NCBI GenBank assembly: GCA_013398955.1
Contig: VWPU01009496.1
Coordinates: forward strand, 1-64,000
DNA from: Callaeas wilsoni
Taxonomy: Eukaryota > Chordata > Aves > Passeriformes > Callaeidae
Direction: 5' to 3'
DNA length: 64,000 nt
Below are positions 23,544-35,860 of the stretch, in pieces (positions within the stretch are counted from its first letter, which is position 1; each line of letters begins with the position of its first letter). Made by a program: the position numbers and the translations under genes. The notes under the pieces are model-generated. The model had not been told where the DNA came from and ran no database searches. It saw nothing but the letters and a program-made list of their open reading frames with translations.

Positions 23544-24133
23544 TATTGTGATTTAATGCCAGCTAGCAACTCAGCCCCATGCAGCTGCTCTCTCACTCTC
23601 CCTGTGCTAGGATGCCGGAGCGAATTGGAAGGGTAAAAGTGAGAAAACTCATTGATTGAGACAAAGGCAGGTAAATAGGCAAAGGGAAAAACTGCACATG
23701 CAAGGAAAGCACAACAAGGAATTCATTCACCACCTCCCATGGGCAGGCAGGCATTCAGCCATCCCCAGGAAAGCAGGACCCCAGTATTCATTATGGTGAC
23801 TTGGGAAGACAAACACAATTACACCAAACATCCCCCCTTTCCTTCTCCTTCCCCTCGCTTTATATGCTGAGCATGACACTATGTGCTGTGGGGTATCCCT
23901 TTGGTCAGCTGGGGTCAGCTGTCCAGCTGTGTCCTCTCCCAACTTCTCGTGCACCCCCAGCCTCCTAACCCGTGGTGTGGGGTGAGGAGCAGAAAAAACC
24001 TTGACCCTCTGTAAGCACTGCTCAGCAATAACTGAAACATCCCTGTGTTATCAACACTGTTTCCATCAGAAAAACAAAACATAAGCCCAAATCAGCTGCA
24101 ACAAAGAAGTTCACCCCAGCCAAAACCAGCACA
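23544..24133 (+). mobile_element. Solo ERV LTR inserted inside a CR1
   Basis: About 590 bp. The start TATTGTGATTTAATGCCAGC is a decayed form of TGTTGTGGTTTAACCCCAGC, and the end AACCAGCACA is shared with the other family members. Shared landmarks include AAAAGTGAGAAAACTC (near 23636), AAGGAATTCATTC (near 23716), CCATCCCCAGG (near 23760) and a TATA-like TTTATATGCTGAGCATGAC (near 23860). The flanks CTCAG (23539-23543) and ATCAG (24134-24138) agree in four of five bases, consistent with an ERV target-site duplication. Removing the LTR and one flank copy restores the CR1 reading through its PQG.VLG motif. No internal ERV genes are present. Frames within it (such as 23727-23954 minus) are not genes. 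Confidence 0.9.
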
Positions 24134-24932
24134 ATCAGGGCCAGTGTTGGGATGATTCTACTTAATACTTTCATGAGAGGAACCTCATGGAGTTTAGCAA
24201 AAGCAAATGCAAAGTCCTGCATCTGAGACAGAGCAAACGCATGCAGCAGTACAGGCTGCTGAGGCAGCAGTAGTGCAGAAAAGGACCTTGGGGTGCTGGT
24301 GGCCAAAAAAATTGAATGTGAATCACCAGATTAGACTGTAGGTAGCAGGTCAAAGCTGTCAAAGAAAGTATTTATTCCCCTGTACCTGGCATTGTGAAGG
24401 CCACATCTTGTATATTGTGTTCAGCTTTGCATGCCCCAGTTCTAAAGTTAGTCCAGCAAAGTGTCATTAAGAGGATTGAGTGACTGGAGCATATATTGTA
24501 TGAGATGGAGTAAACTGGATTTGCTTGATCTGGAGAAGAGAAAGTTAAAAGGGGGTTAAATTTCTGTCTTCAGTGACCCAAAAGTCCCTTGTAAAGCCAG
24601 ACTCTTGTAGGAGGTGAACAGCAAAGAGGTATTTAATTGCCACAGGTTGCGTTAAAGAAAATTATAACTGAATATAAGGAACAAAATTTCAGGGTGAAAA
24701 TTGTTAGGCACTTGAATAGATTGCCACGAAATGTAATGAAATTTCCATCCTTGGAAGTTTCCCTGAACAACCCTATATACACTTCCATTCTGTTCACTCT
24801 GCTGTTAACGCTTCTAGAAAGAAAAATTTGTAAATATGTTTTTGGTTGAAAAAAAAAATCTGATCTTCTCTAGGAGCACAAGAGAGATCTTTGAGGTTAT
24901 TTCCAGAACTTTGCTTCTATGAATCCTTTAAG
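24134..24932 (+). mobile_element. CR1 RT fragment, 3' part (split by LTR)
   Basis: Continuation of the copy at 23045-23543. It opens with the PVLG.IL.N region, then jumps (an internal deletion) to FSKSKCKVLHL at about 24190, the ERDLGVLV-like region near 24285, the LERV-like region near 24480, and the C-terminal block NFRVKIVRHLNRLPRNVM..PSLEV at 24680-24765. The 3' end GAGATCTTTGAGGTTATTTCCAG with the tail CTTCTATGAATCC marks the CR1 terminus near 24932. Multiple frame changes make it a dead copy. Confidence 0.85.
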
Positions 24933-27360
24933 GCTAGGCCTACAAAAAATAAATTGTGTTTAGCAGCAGCTAGATGTTGGGTTCCTTGATAAATATTAAA
25001 ATTTATGCCTGCAAATAAGACATAAGGAATAAGTCTTTGTCTGGAGCTCTGGAGTATTCAGGCACCTAAGAACTGGAGTCACAAAAACCAGTGTGTGGAG
25101 GCACACTGTGAAATGTAAATAAACATAAAGGTATGCATGACAGATAAATCAGTTTTTAAGTTTAAGGAATTTACTCAGCCTTGTCTGAACTTGTGATATG
25201 GTCAGTTTCTGCCCAAAGTAGTGACCTGTTGCAGAGTTGTGTGCTTATATAAATATTACATAACGCAAGTAGAAACTAGACATTGAGTGTTCTCTCTTGG
25301 TCTTTTCCTTTTTTCTTTTTTTTTTTCTTTTAAATCAGCTGCTCAATTGTTAGTATACTCAGCAAGGTTAGACAAGATGCTGTGAGAATTAATGCCAAGT
25401 CAGCATTTCTTAAGTGCTTTGAAGATAAAAGACAATATAAAGCACTAATTATCAGTACTAATTAGCATCCCACCAAACATGACTCACTGACTGGTTTTTC
25501 AAGTCTTTAAAGTGTTGTCAGCAATCTTCTGGAAAGCTTGGAAACCTTTTTCTCACAGACGGAAAGTGAGAGCTGGAAAGTGTTGATGTAAAGCCAGTGA
25601 ACAGCTCTGGGCTTATCTGACTCCAATCAGAGTAAATTCAGTGTCAGGTGAATCAGAGGCTGGCCTTTAATTTGGGACCACTCTCCAAGCCATGTAGGTA
25701 ATCATTAAACAAATGTAAGGGGTCAGGCTCATAACTCATACAATTCTATGAAATTAAATATTCTCTTTTCCAGGATCTATACCCAGTGAGTCTGCTCAGT
25801 AGATATGATTGACTCCCTAGCTTCTATCCCTGAGGATATTTTTCAGATGGTAATGTTGAACCTATTCCCATGCAAGTCCAGTGGCATAAGAGAGTCCTGT
25901 CTTTTTCATCCTAGATTTTTTATGCAGCTAAGGTAGGATACAACCTATCAATTTCAAGGGTGTTTTCTGTGTTCGAACTAGGTGTCTTAGATCTAATTAT
26001 ATTGTATCTAGACCTAGATATGATTGATAGCTATCCAGAGCTGGAACTGTATTCAGATGATGAAGTGTGGGTGTCCACCCCAGGATGAGACCAATAGCTT
26101 TCGCAAGTCCAGTGACTGGGCCAATTATCCCTCTGTTAAAGTAACAGAAGCCCTCAAAATTCTCTTAAATGTAGAACATCTACGTTGTAGAAACAGACTC
26201 AAGCAGGTCAAATACCACCTGTGTCTATCAGGCAAGTTTATGTTAAATGTCCCCACTGGCCTAATCAACTACAATTGAACTGAGCAAGCCTAATACACGT
26301 GAGAAGAATTAATCCCTTCTCAATATGTAATAGAAGGATCTTAATGAGACAGAGAGTTGTTAGTGATGCCTCTCCTTACTGTTTTGTCAGAGTGTGTCAT
26401 GTGATGTTACCCTTCCACGTTGGAGCATTTGGGAAGAAGCAGCTGGTTGGCTTGAATACCATCCTCTCCCTGAGGGATTCAAATCTATATCTCTGGAGAG
26501 TCAGCCTAAACAGCGGATGGTCTGTTTTGAGAGCAGATGCTTTCCATCTCATTTCCCAAAGAGGTGCCAGCTATTGCAGCAAGGACTTCGAAGTTTATTG
26601 CACCATAAAAAGGTAATTGAGTTTCTTCCTGGGCAAGCCATATAACTTATTACGTTGTCTCACAGGAAATGTCATTCCATTCTGTGAGGAACCTGATCCC
26701 ATCGTTTATCACTGGGCAGGTATTTTTATCAATTAGCTATTCCCTGATATAATACTTGATAGCCTGACACTTCCACTGACCTATTTCAAAAGACAGGAAT
26801 TGCCACACCTGCATTTTGTGCCTGCACCTAGCTTTCACTGCCTTGGAGAGCCTGTCATGGACAAAGGCAGAGGACAGCTTAATTGCTGGTCACAGGCAGA
26901 CTTGGGCCACATCAGTTGACTTTTTAAGACTGTTGCTCTTTTAGGCACGCATTTAAATTCAGAGCATGTGGGAAACATGCAGAATTTAAACAGTTATGCA
27001 GAAATTGAGGAAAGATTATGAGAATCTCAGACTTGGATTTATATGTACAAGTATACATGCAAGTGCTTTTTAGGCCTCTGCCCAAGATGTTATCGTAACT
27101 ACTAAAAATAATTCATGACATCTGTCTGCAGGCACAGTTTTAAATTACAGCTGCTTCTCATTCATAAACTTTCACGTGTGTGTGTGTTCAGGGTAAATAC
27201 ATTCTTCAAAGCTTTGTTGATTTCTGGGATGAACAGATCTGACAGTAAGAGCAGACAGAGCTGCTAACTTCTGCAAGCTTCCAAGATTTAATGTACTTTC
27301 TATAATCCATGAGAGTATGAAAAGACTGGCCTTAGCCTATTAATTATCAGAATTAACACA
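24933..27360. other. Unique sequence with one candidate exon
   Basis: AT-rich unique sequence with T-rich runs near 25300-25331. The only item of coding interest is the splice-flanked open segment 26391-26612 (separate entry). No transposon was recognised. Confidence 0.4.
26391..26612 (+). other. Candidate internal exon, 222 bp, phase 0/0
   Basis: The segment is preceded by a good splice acceptor (CTCCTTACTGTTTTGTCAG at 26372-26390) and followed by a good donor (AAAAAG then GTAATTG at 26613). Its length is exactly 74 codons. In the frame beginning at 26391 it is open throughout, with a non-repetitive translation (for example GWLEYHPLPEGF, then CFPSHFPKRCQLLQQ). The sequence is less AT-biased than its flanks. 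I do not recognise the protein and see no domain. The overlapping frame starting at 26299 is also open across this part but runs into TAA just after the donor. A 74-codon open stretch can arise by chance in this much sequence, so this remains a candidate only. Confidence 0.25.
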
Positions 27361-27498
27361 TAAGATATAAATTAAAAATCACAGAATCACAGAATGGGTC
27401 AGGTTTGAAAGGCCTACAGCAGGTCATCTGGTCCAAGCTCCCTGCTCACCCAAGGTCATTCTAGAGCACAAAATATAAAACTTAAGATATAAATCAAA
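27361..27498 (-). mobile_element. Short CR1 3' end flanked by 16-bp direct repeats
   Basis: About 95 bp of antisense CR1 3' UTR: ATCACAGAATCACAGAAT at 27378, then GGTTTGAAAGGCC, CAGCAGGTCATCTGGTCCAA, CCCTGCTCACCCAAGGTCA and CTAGAGCA near 27468. It is bracketed by TAAGATATAAATTAAA (27361-27376) and TAAGATATAAATCAAA (27483-27498), which match at 15 of 16 positions and look like a target-site duplication. CR1 copies usually show very short or no duplications, so this is notable. The insert is severely 5'-truncated and non-coding. Confidence 0.8.
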
Positions 27499-28000
27499 GC
27501 ATGCATTTCCTTAGACAAGTGGTTTTCCAGAAAAGTAAAATTTTTGGCATTGTTCCTGAAGGAGAAAATGGAAAAAAACCTGGAATTACTGTAATAGGAG
27601 AAGTTCAAAAAACAACTTACAATGTTAACACTCCAGAGGCTTTGAAAGGAAATGCTGTTACAGGCAGAGGCTGTAGGCAATAAACATCTTAATTGTTTAG
27701 AGTTAGAGGTCTTAGATGCTTTTAGGCATCTGTGCCTATGAGCAGTGTACAAGAAAGTTGGGCTGCTGACCTGGACATCACGTGCTTGGAAACGAAGGAA
27801 TTTGGAGCTTCGGAACAGGAACCAATGTATCTGACTTCATGGAGCATGCTGCTACAGAGTAGAAGGCATTTAGAAATGTACCTGAATTCTGCCCTTCTCT
27901 GAAGCTCTGGTGCCTTCACAGGCGGCATAGAAATGTCTTCTTATGCTACAAGTGCACCGTCTTGAATTCCATGTAAATGACAATGTATATGTCACAGTGT
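27499..28000. other. Unique sequence, no gene seen
   Basis: Unrecognised sequence between two CR1 tails. Small overlapping frames on both strands (27456-27752 minus, 27722-27928 minus) show nothing recognisable. Confidence 0.4.
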
Positions 28001-28068
28001 CCTGTGCAGGGCCAGGAGCTGGAATCGATAATCCTTGGGGGTTCCTTCCAACTCAGGATATTCTATGG
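28001..28068 (+). mobile_element. CR1 3'-terminal relic (sense)
   Basis: About 68 bp ending in GGTTCCTTCCAACTCAGGATATTCTATGG, preceded by GGGCCAGGAGCTGGAATCGATAATCCTT. This is the sense-strand CR1 3' terminus (GGACTCGATGATCC..GGGTCCCTTCCAACTCAG.ATATTCTATG). Nothing tRNA-like precedes it, so it is a CR1 tail rather than the CR1-tailed SINE. Confidence 0.75.
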
Positions 28069-31000
28069 TACCTATTTTTTCCTAACAATCAAGTAAGTCA
28101 ATTTTATTTAAATAGACATGTAGGCTGAATTATTTTACTTCTTCATATTTTAACCCAAAATTTGGGATTATATCCAAGGCCATCTGAAACAGGAAAATTT
28201 AAGTTGGATGGATTTATTTTCATATATTAGTTAGTGTCTTTTTATATGTGGTAATATATATATATTGGCTTAGTGATGACCACCAAAATGAGAACCAAAT
28301 GCCACAGTACCAGCTTCGTTGTCACATTTGCACAGTTTCTATAACTCATTGCCACTCATGTTCTTGTTTACAAGTTGATGAGGGGATTCTTGGTTTGTTT
28401 GTTTGGTTTTGTTTGTATTTTTCAGTTTGTGCTTGCTTGTTTGTTTTGTTTTTGTAGTTTTTGTTTTGTGTGTTTTGTTGAGTTTTTTTTGGGGGGGTTG
28501 CACTTTATGATCCTATTTTATGATAGTTTTGAGCATACATGTCATATCTGAGAGGCTAATCACAGTAGGATGAGTGCAGAAGACATTTAATTTACACAGC
28601 TTCTGATGGTCCAAGTGTTAATCCAGATTCCTGACAGACTTTTCTGGGAACTGTCTGGATCTGCAGTCATGTTCTGGTTCGGGATGCTGATGGAACTTGA
28701 ACAAGATTAAAATATTTGTTGGGAAAATTGAGAGGTAAATATACTACTTGAAAATATAAAACATAAGGTGTTGAAAGGAAGAGGTGGGATGATCCTCCTG
28801 TTGTCAGTGAGGCTACAGAAGCATATTATCAAGCATAACATTTAGGGGCAAAAATAATGATGTCAAAGGATTGTTCATTAGTCACTTGTTTTGAAATAGA
28901 AGGAGCTGTGTACTATAAATGGCTGCAGTCATCAAAAAACACGTCTTAGTTTACCTGGAAGTGATAACAAGGACTGACCTTATAGCTAAACAAAGCTTCT
29001 TTAGAGACATATGGAAGTGAACTGCTAAAGAATTAGTAAAAAAAAATCTATGTTATAAGCTAAAAAACAAGCTAGTTAAGATACGAAAGCTAAAATGAAT
29101 TTTCAGTGGAGAATGGGCACCTCATTTACCTTAATTAAACAAAGATGAGATTTGAAATGAGCTTGAATCTTACTGCAAAAGCCTTCTAGTACATAAAAAG
29201 TACTGCCATAAAGAGAAAAGCAAGATATTCCTTCATGGTACATTGTGTTTTTATTTTTTCAGTTTTCTACTTAGAGAAAAAATCTCTTCCCCAAAAAATG
29301 CATAAAGACGTTATATTGCAAATACATGTTTATATAATTATATGTATGCACATAAATATCTCCCACCAGAAAGGAAGGTGAGTCATTTAGATTTAGATCA
29401 GATTATCACTTCTGAGCAAAAGTTTTGGGCATGTATGTCTTAAAGAATCATCATCAGATTTCACTATCTTAACTGCTACTGCTGTCTCAGATTTCATGAT
29501 CACTGACTCACTGATTCAAACCAAGAGCTCCTATTTCTGAGGGGTGACCTCACTGTCGGGATGTGAGGAGGACGGTGGCAAGAGGCATTTCTTTCAAAGC
29601 TCCACTATTTACTTGGCAGAAAATAATTCAAGATTTATCATGCTGCTGAGAAATAAACAAAAGAGTGATTTTGAACTTAGTAAACTGGTTAGGACCTTGG
29701 AAGGCAGAGAGTGATATTCCAGTGACTGAACTGCTTGTGTGTGCTAAGTAGGTATGGGCCAGTTCTAGGTGTTTATGCACCTCTAATAGTCTTCTGAGCT
29801 GGGAGATGGTGCTGCTTAAAGAGAAAGCGTTGTTTTATTCCCTTATTCAGAACTGAAGATGGAGGTATGGAGAGACAACCTACTGTGAATTGAATTAGAG
29901 CAGTTTGGAAAGTTAGTATTGAGCCCAAAGAGCAGCAGTGTATTCTCCCAAGGATTCTTAAAGTGAACTAAGGCAGGCTAGCTCGAGTAAACTAGAAGTC
30001 AAGTGTGTTTTCATATAACCTTAAACTAACAGCTGAAGGTGGTATCTTCTCAAACCATTGGATTTTTTTTTCTGTAGGATTGCATATAATAGTCAGCAAA
30101 ATTTTATTGCATTGTTATCAAACAAGTATTTATAGCAAATTATTAACATCAAAAAGCACTGACAAAGACTTATTCAAACATCTCTCCTAACCCAGGTGTT
30201 GGAAAATGATCTTTCTCTTTGGCTATATAGCTCATGTATTGGGCAAATTAGGTCTTTTCATTTGGAAAAATATTTCTCCATTTTTCACTCGATGTGAGCA
30301 TTACTTTCATTGCAGCTAGCTTGGCTGCCTTGGTAACACTAAGATCAATATACTTTCCTCAATAAAAGTATTAACAAGTTCTATGTAAGTTCTTCATAGG
30401 TCACAAAGAGATAAATAATATGCATTTCAAAACAAAAGAAAATAAGGAAATTGTAGTTCCGTATAAGAAACTTCACCTTCATTACATAATATGTTTAAAG
30501 CTCAGTATTAAGTCCAGTGATACTAAATTTTGGGTTCTGAACATGATCAATTCAGAACATCTTGTACGAACAACATTGGTATTGCAGATTTTGTAAAAAA
30601 CACCAACAAGAAACAAAAAATTTCTTTCTCAAAGCTCCTTCATCAGTCAGAACTGATTAAGGCTGCTGGCTTAGGATTCCTACATTTTCATTAAACCTAA
30701 TGATATAAAAATTTAAAATGTATTAGTTGTAAATAAAACAGCTTGCTAATTTTATTGTCAACTTATTTAATAGAATGGATTATATCCCTTCTTCTCCTTC
30801 TTGCAGTTCTATTTACTTTCTCTTTTTCCTCTTCTTCCTTGCATTTTGAATTTTTTTTCTCTCCATCACTTTTTCTGACACATCTTTTTCCCATTCAGAG
30901 TCTATTTTTGACCGTATATGTCTTCCTGGCAACCTCTCAACTCCAAATGAGTTACTGAGAGCACATTTTAGTGTTATTTGTATTTTTAAATGCAAGCCTC

Positions 31001-31422
31001 TTACCCAGTTTTCCATGTAAAGTCCTGACTTCATTGTTACTCATTTCAGTTCCAAACTTCCAATGACCTTGATATGTGCAAAATCAGTTCCTAAAATTGA
31101 AAATATAAGCAATACCATAGGCAAGCTGGGACATTGGGAAAGTACAGAATAAAACTTCTCTCTGAGCATAGCAATGAATGAGTGTGGTCAGGTAGCACTG
31201 TTAGGGAAAAGTGGAAGAAAAAAGGCACAAGCTCAAAACAAAACAGAAGGTGAAATACACATTTCTCCTTCTTAAAGTCAGTAGAAGGATGGACTACAAA
31301 AATAAGTTTAGTACAACAAGGAAAATTAGCGTAGCTGTGAGAACTAGAGAACAGCAATTTCTATAAAGAAATAAAATATTGTACATCACTCTTCAAAGTA
31401 TTTTCATACATTTTCATTATTC
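28069..31422. repeat. Unique sequence plus T/G-rich tract
   Basis: AT-rich unique sequence. Low complexity lies at 28383-28500 (GTTT/TTTG-rich, ending in a GGGGGGG run) and a pyrimidine-rich block at 30785-30900. Frames here (28248-28457, 30743-30958, 31091-31357) are composition-driven, with F/L/S-rich translations. No gene was recognised. Confidence 0.45.
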
Positions 31423-32020
31423 TGTCGTGGCTTAACCCGAGCCAGCAGCCAAGCCCCATGCAACCACTTGTTCACTCCCCCACCAGCACGACTGGGGAAA
31501 GAATGGGAAGGGCAAAAGTGAGAAGACTCGTGGGTTGGGATAAAGACATTTTAATAGGGAAAGCAAAAGCCTCACATGCAAGCAAAGCAAAACCAGGAAT
31601 TAATTCACTGCTTCCCAAGGACAGGCAGGTGTTGAGCAATCGCCAGGAGAGCAGGGCCCATCACACTTAAGGTGACATGGGGAAACACACACCATGACTC
31701 CAAATAACCCCCTCTTTTCTTCCTTCTTTCCCCCTCACCTTTATATACTGAACATGATGCCATAAGGTCTGGAATATCCCTTTGGTCATCTGGGGTCACC
31801 TGGCCTGGCTGTGTCTCCTCCCAACCTCCCAGGCACCCCCAACTTCCTTGCCAGTGTGTCAGTTTAAAAAGCACAAAAGGCCTTGGCTCTGTGCAAGCCC
31901 TGCTCAGCAATAACAAAAACAGCTCTATATCACCAGCCCTGTGTTCAGCACAAATCCAAAACAGAGACCCATACCAGCCCCTGTGAAGAAGTTAACTCTA
32001 CCCCAGCCAAAACCAGCCCA
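31423..32020 (+). mobile_element. Solo ERV LTR
   Basis: Same family as the LTRs at 23544, 35861 and 51752. It starts TGTCGTGGCTTAACCCGAGC and ends AAAACCAGCCCA. Landmarks in order are CACTCCCCCACCAGCACGAC, AAAAGTGAGAAGACTC, GCAAAGCAAAACCAGGAATT, GTTGAGCAATCGCCAGGAGA, the TATA-like CTTTATATACTGAACATGA near 31738, CTCAGCAATAAC near 31901 and the TGAAGAAGTTAACTCTACCC end block. The flanks TATTC and AATGC do not form a clear duplication. There is no internal ERV sequence. Frames within it (31458-31670 plus, 31605-31916 minus) are not genes. Confidence 0.88.
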
Positions 32021-35000
32021 AATGCCTAAAGAGATACTTACAGACTTGAATATTTATGTATTTCAGAGCTATGAAATTAATTTGGAAGTTTGTCAAGCTA
32101 TGCAAAACTTTGACCTGCTTGAGTTTGCATGTGTGAGAATGATGAGAAACCTTACCTAACTTTAATGTTATGTAAAAACAAAAATTTTCCCCTCTTTAGT
32201 ACTTAGTTTCTAATTGTGTGTTTATGATAACTGGTGTTCTACAAGGTGTTAGTTCTGATTGGATTACCACCTAAATGGATGTTTTATTATTAGCATATAT
32301 TTTAAAACTTTAATGTGGAAATTAGTTTTTCATTTCTATTGCCACTGTTTTTATCTTATTCTTCATACTTTCTCACATTCCAAGTAAGCCTCAACAAATA
32401 TTGTGCACATGTTAAAAAATACAAGTTAATAAATACTGGAATATAATAGGTATTCCTACTTATTTTCACTTATTTACACATATTCTGAGTGGAACTAGTT
32501 CATAATGTTATCATAAGTAAGACTGAGATGTCTATGTTCCACAATTTCAAAGATTTGATTTATTTTAAAATTAATACTTTTGTTTCCTCACAATTTGTGG
32601 GAAGTTGACATCTTACTGTTCTTTTCATGGATAATAGAAAAATAAAGTTGTTGCAGAAAACACAAGCAGAACTCTAAAGAAAACCGCATAAATTAGATAA
32701 ATATGGTAGAGTAGATAAAATTGTGAGCAACTTAAGTGCCTGAAAACCACCGGGATTCAATGTTTTCAATTTTTTACTTTTTTTTTTTTTTAAACTTTCT
32801 AATCCTCATTTACTGCACATGCAGCTAAGAAGCTCATTCATGGGAATGGGACAATTTGAACTTTTGACAGTTAACATAGTCCTGATTTTGTTTTAGCAAT
32901 GCAACAGAAGACATTTGATCTTGTATCATCTAATTATATGATAGAGTTCCATCAGGTCTCTATGCTTGCATTAGATTAGGATGAGAACATAAAGGAATAA
33001 AAATGTATCAACTTTCTATTCTATTTTTATTTCCATGAACAAACACTGCAACACATTTTTACTTGGATAAAATTCTATGCAAAACAGTGGGGTTTTTTTG
33101 GAAGTGTTACATGTCCTAGCAGCATTAGAATAAAAGATCTGCATTTTAAATACAGATAACTAGCAACTTGTCACTGGTGTTTTTACTGGTCACCTTGTTT
33201 TCCCAGAGATAATAGAAATTGCTGGTGAGGTAATGGGGGTGACAGCCCCTGAAAATTGATGGTTTTATAGATCCTTGACTCATAGAAATCAGATATGGAA
33301 AAGACCTTTCATGGTGAATCATCTAGTATAGTTTGCTGTCTGTTAGAACTTTTTTTTTCTTATTTTATGTTGCAGCATTTTAGTGTGTTTAGTGAAGGAG
33401 CTTATAGTTGGCTCCCTTGGGAGAATATTTTGAAGTAGAGATTTCATTGGGCCTTGTTTTATTTACATATATAATTGCTCATTTTATTTACACATACAAT
33501 AACAAGGAAATTAATAGAACAAGATGTGTTTGCTACCAAGGAGTTTTTCATGATATTCACTTTCATTGCTACTCTCCAGTTTCAACTGTTTTTCGTAATA
33601 ATTTTTGCAAATTGAGATATGATCAATTAGTTACCACTTGATGGGCTTTTTCCTTAACACAAAAAATTATATAGGCAAGTTTGGAGTTTGCATGATCTTT
33701 GGAAGAGGCTTGAGGCAGGGGGCAGTTTACTGTCATTTCCCAAGGAACTATATGAAAGGTAAATATATAGAAGTTACTAGATTTGAAACTATTCACTTCC
33801 TTTATTTCTATCCCTGCCAAATTTTTTTCCTAATTTTCCTTTCTTTAACATTTCTTAAGAAGTTATCAAGAACTATCTGACTGCTTCATGGTGTCAATAT
33901 TTTTAATCTGTACACAGTTTAGAAGCTGTGACTGTGTAGGTGTCTTATTGTGGATATAGTCAATATGAGCTGAGGCATGTGAGAAAAGAAATCTGTCTCT
34001 GGAATATTTTTATCTTTCTCACATTCATTCTGAATTTTCTATCTAGTTTTCTTTTTGTACCTTCCCTAGAACCATTTCTGTTTTATCTCTCTGCTGTCTT
34101 CCCCAACAAAGCTGCAGATGACAGTACATTGCAGCAGCAGAGAGACAAGGAGAATATTGCAATAAGGCTACTGACCTGCTCCTGGAGACTGATAGCCATA
34201 TTGGCCTCAACAGCTTTGGGAACATGTGTGATGACAGAGTAAGAGCTGTAAACCCAAGTAAAATAATTGTGAAATAGTGAACAATAATTTCTGAGAGTGA
34301 CTTGAATATCGTGGATGATTGTGCCCAAGAGAAAAGCGATCTATTCTAAAAATACAGCAGGGAAAAAAGCATTCATCGAGTTTGAATTGCTAACAGAGTA
34401 AGCTAATGAAAGGAGTTAGCCAAATAGACTTTATAAAAGCATGTTTCCTGTCTTATAATTAAGAAACGATAAACTGTTTAAATGTGAGGTTTTTTTCATT
34501 CATTTCTGTTAGCATTACATGAGTGGATACAGCCTGTTAGAAATGCGTTTGGAAAGGAAAATGCCATATATACATATGCCATGTCCCTTTGGACATATAT
34601 AATGCAGAAGTCTAATCATGTAAGGCTTTGCACCAAGTATTTATGTGCTCATCCTGAGAGCTTTTTGGGAGTTCACTAATGATAACAAGATAACACTCTA
34701 AAAATAAAGAATTTAAAGAAATCAGACTGATGAACATTAGCTTAAAATCTGAATGAGCCTATGTTGCTCCAGTAATTCTGAGGGAAAAAGTTACAGAAAA
34801 TCAAGGAATAGCTTTGGTCAGTGAGAAAAAAGAGGTACAATCTGGAGGTAAAAGTTGTTGAATAAATCATCTACTAAGAGTTGTTAAAATCATAACAGAA
34901 CAGGGAAGTGAGATCCCACTTGGGATGTGGAGTACATTTATGTCCATCAGATAAAATGAAGAGAATAAATGTGATTAAGAATGGGTTGGAGCAGTCAGAT

Positions 35001-35860
35001 GGGTAACATTTTTCAAATTAAGTAGGAAATAGTGCTTTTTCAAGGGGCAAGGGAGAAGACAATGTGCCAGAACCACAGAATAATAGTGGTGGGAAGGCAG
35101 ATTAATTCATTTACCTGAAGTCCTGGCATTGATAGCTTTATAAACCCAAGTCACAGGCTGTAAGGATACTGCCAGGAGCCATCTTAGGCAGGTGAGTGGC
35201 TACATAGCTCCTCGAGCAAAAATGAGAGCTCAGCTGGAATTCCCTTTAGTGCCCATAGCTATTGGTAACAGTCCACACAGGTATAGATAAATTGAATAAA
35301 AATGTGTAACTGTAACTTCAGACTCATAGGCAGGATGACTTTGTTTTCATTGCCCATGGGTGAGTTTCTTAGGGGGCAACTGAACAGAGGTGAGGGTCAT
35401 TTCTTCCACTGGAGTTTTCACTGAGGTCATTCCAAAGGTGAAGGTACATTCTCAAAGCTATGGAAGAGAAGAATTTTAGTCTAGATTAGCAAATGATGAC
35501 AGCATAAGTTTACAGGTCTGTCTTAAAGGCTTAAAACAGAAAAGAGAAAAATTACTATGCCATAATGGTGATAGAAAGGATAAAACTGTATTTTAAATAC
35601 TTTAGATGTTTCATCTAATACAGCAGAATAGATTTAGATGAGTATTGCAAATGATGGTCTTGATGTCTTAGTACACAAATGAAATAATGATTTAACTTTC
35701 ATTACAGAAAATTAGTTCACAAATTTAGAATATTGATAGTATTGAAGGTCAAGTTTGATTTTGAATGAAAAAGAAAGAAGATATTGCCTTTAATATAAAA
35801 AATACATGTAAAGGTATTCAAGCCCTCAAAATGCTCATAGAACATGTTGAACCTAATTGG
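32021..35860. other. Unique sequence with an old CR1 tail
   Basis: AT-rich sequence. Apart from the CR1-like tail at 33278-33345, I recognise nothing secure. 35068-35100 (AACCACAGAATAATAGTGGT) has a weak resemblance to an inverted CR1 tail. Small frames on both strands near 33408-34328 have no family resemblance. Confidence 0.4.
33278..33345 (-). mobile_element. Ancient CR1/L3-like 3' tail (antisense)
   Basis: The plus strand reads CTCATAGAAATCAGATATGG, then AAAAGACCTTTCATGG and AATCATCTAGTATAG. This matches the inverted 3' terminus of older amniote CR1/L3 elements (ATCATAGA.TTGGAA.GACCTCATGGGTCATCTAGTCCAG). It is short and highly diverged. Confidence 0.5.

Noticed and set aside
35068..35100. 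Possible inverted CR1 tail (AACCACAGAATAATAG)
   Set aside because: The match is too short and the downstream sequence does not follow a CR1 3' UTR.
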